Assembly: GCF_050627025.1 (NCBI RefSeq)
Contig: NZ_CP192472.1
Strand: one strand, 5' to 3'
Source of the DNA: Variovorax paradoxus_P
Lineage (GTDB): Bacteria; Pseudomonadota; Gammaproteobacteria; Burkholderiales; Burkholderiaceae_C
DNA length: 64,000 nt
In this document: positions 59,111-64,000 of the stretch, piece after piece
Layout: the number at the start of each line of letters is the position of its first letter
Numbering within the stretch: position 1 is the stretch's first letter
Position numbers and translations under genes: made by a program
Notes under the pieces: model-generated
What the model was told of the DNA's origin: nothing
The model's input: only the letters and a program-made list of their open reading frames with translations
The model's database searches: none

Positions 59111-59149
59111 CTTGAATTACTTTCAAGCGTTTGTTGAAATGCACTTCAA
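59111..59149. promoter_or_regulatory. LysR-type operator pair
   Basis: CTTGAATTACTTTCAAG (59111-59127) is a perfect inverted repeat with T-N11-A spacing (T 59113, A 59125). A second related site TTGAA-N6-TTCAA follows at 59134-59149 and touches the LysR ATG. Two sites about two helical turns apart in a divergent gap fit LTTR autoregulation plus activation of the reductase gene. Confidence 0.7.
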
Positions 59150-60096
59150 TGGAAACCCTCGCCAATCTCGAATCGTTCGTGCGCAGTGCCGAAACGGGCA
59201 GCTTCTCGTCGGCGGCGCGGCGGCTCGCGCTCACGCCCGCGGCAGTCAGCCGCAACGTTGCCCAGCTGGAGCGCAACCTTGGCGTGCGCCTGTTTCAGCG
59301 CAGCACGCGCGGCCTTACGCTGAGCGAGGCGGGCGAACGGTTCCTGCAGTCGGTGCAGGGGGGCCTCGACAGCATCCAGGGCGCCATTGCCGACGTCACC
59401 GTGAATGCCGGGCAGCCGGCTGGCGTGCTCAAGCTGAGCGCGGCGCCGGGCTTCGGCATGGACTACCTGTTGCCGCTGATGCCTGCCTTCCTCGAAAAAT
59501 ACCCGGCCGTGGTTCCCGACTGGTTCTTCGACAACCGTCCGCTCGACCTGATTGCCGGCGGCTTCGACGCAGCTGTCGGCGGCGGCTTCGAGCTCCCGCC
59601 CGGAATGGTGGCGCGCGAGCTCGGGCGCATCCACCTCATTGCGGCGGCGTCGCCCGGTTTTCTGCGCGGCAAGCGCCGCCCGAAAGACCCGGCTGGGCTT
59701 GCGGAACTCGCAGCCGTTTCCATGCGGTCGCCGCTGCACGGCCGCTTGCGTACACCGGTCATGCGCAACGGCGCCGGGCGCGAGATGGCGGCCGCGCAGA
59801 AGCCCTTGATGATGGTGAACGACCCCGATGCGCTCTGCCGCGCAACGCTGCTGGGCCTGGGCGTCGGCCTGATCGCCGTGCCGCATGCCGCGCCCCACCT
59901 GCAGAGCGGCGCGCTCGAGCGGCTGCTGCCCGACTGGCATTGCGACCTTGGGCCGCTCTCGCTGTACTTTGCAAGCCAGAAGCTGCTGCCCGGCAAGACG
60001 CGCGCGTTCGTCGATTTTGTGACCGCCGCGTTCCGCGAGCAGAAGCTCGCCCAGCGCCTGTCCGGCGGCATTCGGACGCGTGGTAACACTGGCTGA
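59149..60096 (+). CDS. LysR-family transcriptional regulator
   Basis: A 315-residue LTTR with the winged helix at residues 1-60 (ANLESFVRSAETGSFSSAARRLALTPAAVSRNVAQLERNLGVRLF) and an effector domain. It is of the subgroup typically adjacent to, and controlling, a divergent oxidoreductase. The ATG at 59149 overlaps the second half of the proposed operator; an ATG-initiated extension of six codons (59131) is possible. Confidence 0.92.
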   Translation: METLANLESFVRSAETGSFSSAARRLALTPAAVSRNVAQLERNLGVRLFQRSTRGLTLSEAGERFLQSVQGGLDSIQGAIADVTVNAGQPAGVLKLSAAPGFGMDYLLPLMPAFLEKYPAVVPDWFFDNRPLDLIAGGFDAAVGGGFELPPGMVARELGRIHLIAAASPGFLRGKRRPKDPAGLAELAAVSMRSPLHGRLRTPVMRNGAGREMAAAQKPLMMVNDPDALCRATLLGLGVGLIAVPHAAPHLQSGALERLLPDWHCDLGPLSLYFASQKLLPGKTRAFVDFVTAAFREQKLAQRLSGGIRTRGNTG

Positions 60097-60157
60097 CTTG
60101 TGCGGCGGGGATGATGCGGCATACTCCCACCCCCCAAACTCGCCAGAAGCCCGCTGA

Positions 60158-61075
60158 ATGGACAAGGAAGTCGACCCCCGTGTACTCGCCGTCATCGACG
60201 AGATGCGACTGTCAGGACCACGGCTCAGTCCGGTCGAAATCGTCGCCAAGATGGGCGTGTTCGACGCGCGCGACAAGCCCTTCGAGTACGCCTGGATGGC
60301 CACGGGCGACAACGTCATCGCCACCATCTGGGCCGAGTATGTGAACGTCGGTGCGAACGGGCGCTGGTTCTATCTCGAATCGCTCGACACGCAGCATCGC
60401 CCGGGCGGCGGTGCGCGAACGCCCAACCAGGTACAGCGCGCCAAGGACCGCCTCGCATTGCTGAAGCGCACCTTCGACGCAGGCCAGGGCTTTCGGGCCG
60501 TCGTGCAGACAAACCGCATTGCCATTGCCGAACTGGAAAGCAACAAGAACGCAAAGGTGTCCACGCGCGTGCGCGACGACTCCGAATGGCACGTTGCAAG
60601 CTGGGAGCCCGAGCAGCTGCTGGCGGTGCTGGTGCGCGGGCCGCGCGGCTGGGTTCCCGATGAGGCCGACATGCAGGCCGCCAAGGCGCGGGGCGGCGTT
60701 CCTGCCGCTGTGGAAGCAGAGCCCGAGGCGATAAAGCCTGCTTCGCAGGAAGAAGTTCAGGCTGCCGCCATGGCTTATGTCATGGGCCACTTCAAGGGCT
60801 ACGGCTACAAGGCCGAAGACGTGACCGCACAGAAGCTGGGCTTCGACATCGAAGTGTCGAACGCGAAAGGCGCCACCCTGCTCAGGGTGGCCGTGAAGGG
60901 CACCTCCACCGCAACGCCCAACTTCCACCTGACGCCCGAAGAAAACGCGTGCTCCGCGCGCGAGCCGCTCTGGCGCCTGCTGGTGGTGGCAGACGCCGGC
61001 GGCCCCACCGCGCAGCACAAGATCTACAAGCCTTCGGAGCTGAGCCAGGCGCCTGGCTTCGAAGCCCGCGGCTAG
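60158..61075 (+). CDS. DUF3883-like protein with unknown N-terminal domain
   Basis: A 305-residue soluble protein. Residues 1-165 (WAEYVNVGANGRWFYLE, RAKDRLALLKRTFDAGQGF, SEWHVASWEPEQLLAVLVRG) resemble no family that I can name. A linker rich in Ala, Glu and Pro follows. Residues 205-300 look like the DUF3883 / PD-(D/E)xK-like fold: GYKAEDVTAQKLGFDIEV, LRVAVKGTS and FHLTPEENACS. The usual ExK is AVK here, so the nuclease-type glutamate is missing. It is not in a visible operon and overlaps the convergent debranching gene by four bases. Confidence 0.6.
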   Translation: MDKEVDPRVLAVIDEMRLSGPRLSPVEIVAKMGVFDARDKPFEYAWMATGDNVIATIWAEYVNVGANGRWFYLESLDTQHRPGGGARTPNQVQRAKDRLALLKRTFDAGQGFRAVVQTNRIAIAELESNKNAKVSTRVRDDSEWHVASWEPEQLLAVLVRGPRGWVPDEADMQAAKARGGVPAAVEAEPEAIKPASQEEVQAAAMAYVMGHFKGYGYKAEDVTAQKLGFDIEVSNAKGATLLRVAVKGTSTATPNFHLTPEENACSAREPLWRLLVVADAGGPTAQHKIYKPSELSQAPGFEARG

Positions 61076-63216
61076 AGCTGCAGGTTCACATCGACCTTGG
61101 GCGTTCCGGGCGCCGATTGTGCGACCACGACGATGCGATCTTCCAGGCGCTGAAAGTGCAGGTCCACCCGCCCACTCCCGATCTGCAGCCCCTGCACATG
61201 CAGCTGGTCGATGTCCGCAGGCAAATGCGGCCGCACGATCTTCACCTCGCGCCGGATGCCGTCCACATGCAGGCCGAGGCACGCCTGCAGCAGCATGAAC
61301 ACCGACCCCGCGGCCCACGCCTGGGGCAGGCACGCCACCGGGTAGGCAACGGGTGACTGGCCGGGCTGGCGGTCGAAGCCGCAGAAGAGTTCGGGCAAGC
61401 GCATGCCGAAGTGCGAAGCCGTCTCGAACAGGTTGTCCAGTATGCGCACCACACCGTCGCGCTCGCCGTAGTGCGCAAGCCCCGCAGCACACAACGCCAC
61501 GTCGTGCGGCCACACAGAGCCGTTGTGATACGACATCGGGTTGAAGCGCACAGCCTCGGTCGGCAAGGTGCGAATGCCCCAGCCCGATGCAAACGCCGAC
61601 GACAGCAACTGGTGGCCGACGGACAAGGCCCGCTCTTCGCCCGGTAGGCCCGTGAAAAGCAAGTGCCCCGCATTGGACGACCGCACGCGGCACGGCTGGT
61701 TGGCACCGTCGATGGCAAGCGCATAGAACTTCAGGTCGTCGAGCCAGAAGCGGTTTTCGACCGCTTCGCGCATGGCCGCTGCGCGCTGGCGCCAACGGCT
61801 GGCGCCGGAGTCGCCCTGCCACTGTGCCATCGATGCCATGGCGAGAAAGGCCGCATAGACGTAGCCCTGCACCTCCACCAGCGCAATCGGGCCTTCGGGT
61901 GTGCGGCCGTCGGCATGAAAGATCGAGTCATGGCTGTCCTTCCACCCCTGGTTGGCAAGGCCGCTCGCTTCACCGCGCTGGTAGGCCAGCAGGCCATCGG
62001 GGTGGCGCGCCATGTTGCGCTCCATCCATTCGCAGGCCGCGCACAGCGCGGGCCAGATGTGCGCGATGGTTGTGCGGTCAGCGGTGCGCTGCGCGTAGGC
62101 ACCTGCCAGGGCCACGAAAAGCGGCGTGGTGTCTACCCCTCCGTAATACTGGCCGAAGGGCAGCTCGTCGACCGCCGCCATTTCGCCCTTGCGGGTCTCG
62201 TGCATGATTTTTCCGGGCTCTGCATCGCGAAAGCTCGAGGTCTGGTGCGCCTGCCGTGCCGCAAGAAATTCGAGCACGCCCTGCGCAAGCCTCGGATCGA
62301 TCCACAGCGTCTGGAAAGCCGTGACGATGGCGTCGCGGCCAAAGGGCGTGGAGAACCATGGAATGCCCGCATAGGGATACGGCCCCGTGGGCAGGTCGGT
62401 CGTGAGCAGCGCGAGGTCGGCGCGCGAGCGGTCGAGCCAGGCCTGGAACAGGCGCCCCGAAGCCTGCAGGCGCGAACCGCGGCGTTGGCGTGCGCGCATG
62501 CGCCAACGCGCAAGCACGCCAGCCTCGCGAAAGCGCGCCGCATTGGGCAGGCCCGGTTCCGTGCCCACCTCTATGTACAGCGTCCACTCGCCGTGAGCCG
62601 CAAGCGGCACGGTGAATTCGGCAGTGCCTGCGTCAAGGCGCAGCGGTGCCTCCGAAAAGTCGATGCATGCGAGCCGCGTGACCGTGTCGAGCCCCTGGTA
62701 GCGCAGCACCACGCCTTGCGCGCCCACCTCCGGCGCGCCGATGTCGCCACGCCGCGCGCGCTGCTGGCCACGCACTTCGAACATGTCCCGAAAGTCCGCG
62801 CCGAACTGCAGCGCGAGCGGCGCCTGCGCGGGCTGGTCGCTGTAGTTGACGAGCCGGATGCGCTCGAACAGCCGCGCGTTCCACAGAAAGCGCTTGCGCT
62901 CCAGATGAATCACGCCCTGCGGCATCGACGTCGATCCGAGCACCGGCAGCGGGCGGTTGGTGAGATTGGCGGTGAAGAAGACGTTGTCCTGGCTCACTCC
63001 GCTCGACAAGAGCGACGGCCGCGCACGGTCGAGCCTCAGCACGAATGACGACAGCATGCGCGTGTCGTCGTGAAAGAGCCCGTCCACACCGCCGCCCACG
63101 TCGCCGTGGCTGTCCATCACAAAGTAAGTGTCGCCTTCCTTGAGCACAAAGGCGTGCTGCACCGCGCGCTCGGTGGCCGGCTCGGCTTGTTCGACAGCAG
63201 GCGCTTCAACGCTCAT
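61072..63216 (-). CDS. Amylo-alpha-1,6-glucosidase / glycogen-debranching-like enzyme
   Basis: A 714-residue glycoside hydrolase. The N-terminal beta domain (about 20-240) contains FHDDTRMLSSFVLRLD and ERKRFLWNARLFERIRLVNYS, typical of the debranching-enzyme N-domain. The C-terminal (alpha/alpha)6 domain (about 270-690) has GIPWFSTPFGRDAIVTAFQTLWI, GGVDTTPLFVALAGAY, NQGWKDSHDSIFHADG and HNGSVWPHDVALCAAGLAHYGE, which carry the acidic catalytic candidates. It probably trims alpha-glucans or related glucosides. It follows the glycosyltransferase by three bases and is likely translated from the same message. Confidence 0.88.
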   Translation of the reverse strand: MSVEAPAVEQAEPATERAVQHAFVLKEGDTYFVMDSHGDVGGGVDGLFHDDTRMLSSFVLRLDRARPSLLSSGVSQDNVFFTANLTNRPLPVLGSTSMPQGVIHLERKRFLWNARLFERIRLVNYSDQPAQAPLALQFGADFRDMFEVRGQQRARRGDIGAPEVGAQGVVLRYQGLDTVTRLACIDFSEAPLRLDAGTAEFTVPLAAHGEWTLYIEVGTEPGLPNAARFREAGVLARWRMRARQRRGSRLQASGRLFQAWLDRSRADLALLTTDLPTGPYPYAGIPWFSTPFGRDAIVTAFQTLWIDPRLAQGVLEFLAARQAHQTSSFRDAEPGKIMHETRKGEMAAVDELPFGQYYGGVDTTPLFVALAGAYAQRTADRTTIAHIWPALCAACEWMERNMARHPDGLLAYQRGEASGLANQGWKDSHDSIFHADGRTPEGPIALVEVQGYVYAAFLAMASMAQWQGDSGASRWRQRAAAMREAVENRFWLDDLKFYALAIDGANQPCRVRSSNAGHLLFTGLPGEERALSVGHQLLSSAFASGWGIRTLPTEAVRFNPMSYHNGSVWPHDVALCAAGLAHYGERDGVVRILDNLFETASHFGMRLPELFCGFDRQPGQSPVAYPVACLPQAWAAGSVFMLLQACLGLHVDGIRREVKIVRPHLPADIDQLHVQGLQIGSGRVDLHFQRLEDRIVVVAQSAPGTPKVDVNLQL

Positions 63217-63219
63217 CGC

Positions 63220-64000
63220 TCAGGCCACCTCATGAAAAACATGATCTTGCGGCGGCAGTACACCGCCGCCAACCAGGCGCTTGTATTGCTCCACATAGGC
63301 ACTGGCCATTGCATGCGCGGAGAACCTGCTTTCGAATGCCTGCCGCACGCGGTGCCGGTCGAGCTTGCCAACGGCGCGCACCGCTTCCACCGCCTGCAGC
63401 TCGTCTTCGACGATGAGCCCGCTCACGCCGTGCTCGATCACTTCGGGCACCGATCCGCAGCGCCATCCGATCACCGGCGTGCCGCAAGCCATGGCCTCGA
63501 TCATCACCAAGCCAAACGGCTCGGGCCAGTCGATGGGAAAGAGCAGCGCCCGCGCACCGCCAAGAAACCTTGCCTTGTCGGCATCGCCGATTTCGCCGAT
63601 GTACTCGACCAGCGGGTCGTCGAGCATGGGCTTTATCTTGTGCGCAAAGTAGCTCGCATCCGCCGCATCGACCTTGGCTGCAATCTTGAGCGGAAGCCCG
63701 GCCTTCTTCGCAATCTCGATGGCACGGTCGGGCCGTTTTTCCGGCGAGATGCGTCCCAGGAAGGCCAGGTATCCGTCGGGCTTGGGCTGAAACGCATAGG
63801 GCGTTTCGTCGAGCCCGTGGGGAATGGTTGCAAACCAGTTGGCAAAGGGCATGGGCCTGCGCTGGTGGCGAGAGATGGAGACCAGCGGATACCGGTTCCA
63901 GCGCATGTACGCACCCGGCAAGTCTGCAATGTCGAGCCGGCCGTGGAGCGTGGTGAGCGTGCGCCCGGCCATGTCCTCGAAGAACGGAAAGTGCATCAGG
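63220..64000 (-). CDS. Glycosyltransferase family 4, partial (5' end outside window)
   Basis: The visible C-terminal part of a GT4 enzyme. It contains FLGRISPEKRPDRAIEIAKKAGLPLKIAAK (start of the nucleotide-sugar domain), GEIGDADKARFLGGARALLFPIDWPEPFGLVMIEAMACGTPVIGWRCGSVPEVIEHGVSGL with the ExxxxxxxE retaining-GT motif, and ends VFHEVA. The reading frame is open to the window end at 64000, so the start is missing. The pairing with a debranching-type glucosidase is common in loci for trehalose/glycogen-like stress polymers; the sugar donor is unknown. Confidence 0.9.
   Translation of the reverse strand, partial: LMHFPFFEDMAGRTLTTLHGRLDIADLPGAYMRWNRYPLVSISRHQRRPMPFANWFATIPHGLDETPYAFQPKPDGYLAFLGRISPEKRPDRAIEIAKKAGLPLKIAAKVDAADASYFAHKIKPMLDDPLVEYIGEIGDADKARFLGGARALLFPIDWPEPFGLVMIEAMACGTPVIGWRCGSVPEVIEHGVSGLIVEDELQAVEAVRAVGKLDRHRVRQAFESRFSAHAMASAYVEQYKRLVGGGVLPPQDHVFHEVA

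Overview
The window is a 64 kb stretch of a GC-rich (roughly two thirds G+C) chromosome that looks like a Burkholderiales member, most probably Comamonadaceae close to Variovorax. The basis is indirect: a PhaM-type PHA granule protein, a Bug-family solute receptor, an HU protein with a lysine/alanine/proline tail, several LysR and LysE genes, and the style of short-hairpin intergenic repeats. I saw no rRNA, tRNA, CRISPR array, transposase or phage gene. The taxonomic call is inference.

Layout. (1) 1-2363: end of a dTDP-rhamnose operon on the minus strand (rfbB, rfbD, rfbA, the last cut by the window edge). (2) 2485-4140: a tandem glycine riboswitch in front of a DadA-like D-amino acid dehydrogenase. 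(3) 4124-6150: phaM and a FIST sensor protein. (4) 6248-15830: a MocR-type regulator divergent from a tight ten-gene plus-strand operon holding three LysE exporters, an EamA exporter, an aminotransferase, a threonine dehydratase-like enzyme, GST, PhzF, VOC and DJ-1 proteins. A perfect inverted repeat in the divergent gap is a likely operator. (5) 15831-22515: creatininase-like hydrolase, an SDR without its catalytic Tyr/Lys, a LysR/alcohol dehydrogenase divergent pair, an acetyltransferase, a sorbosone-dehydrogenase-like lipoprotein and an AlaX editing protein. (6) 22568-30915: DsbD/ScsB-like reductase with a redoxin, an MHS-type MFS transporter, hemE and priA. The gene-free, AT-rich hemE-priA gap holds a long hairpin, a tiny leader ORF and two TTATNCACA DnaA boxes. 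(7) 30947-37892: small membrane protein, a ClpP-like protein without its serine, an AEC transporter, then rep, a small secreted protein and pldA with overlapping stop/start codons, then nadE behind a five-copy ATGA repeat. (8) 37897-47543: a signalling operon (TRAP-type receptor, GGDEF-EAL protein, GGDEF protein, hybrid histidine kinase) divergent from a LysR gene. (9) 47638-51717: HU-like protein, then a LysR gene divergent from a Bug receptor and an amidase. (10) 51817-54172: a copper P-type ATPase behind a MerR/CueR-like promoter and a 20-codon leader ORF. (11) 54514-57158: cyanide-insensitive-type cytochrome bd oxidase with a DUF2474 subunit. (12) 57293-64000: SMP-30 protein, an F420-reductase-like/LysR divergent pair, a DUF3883-like protein, and a glycogen-debranching-like enzyme next to a partial glycosyltransferase.

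The most distinctive items are the receptor/c-di-GMP/kinase operon, the MocR-controlled efflux and amino-acid operon, the hemE-priA intergenic region, the leader peptide of the copper ATPase, and three enzymes that appear to have lost catalytic residues. Starts were chosen by ribosome-binding sites, stop/start overlaps and family length. Functions come from motif reading only; no database search was run.
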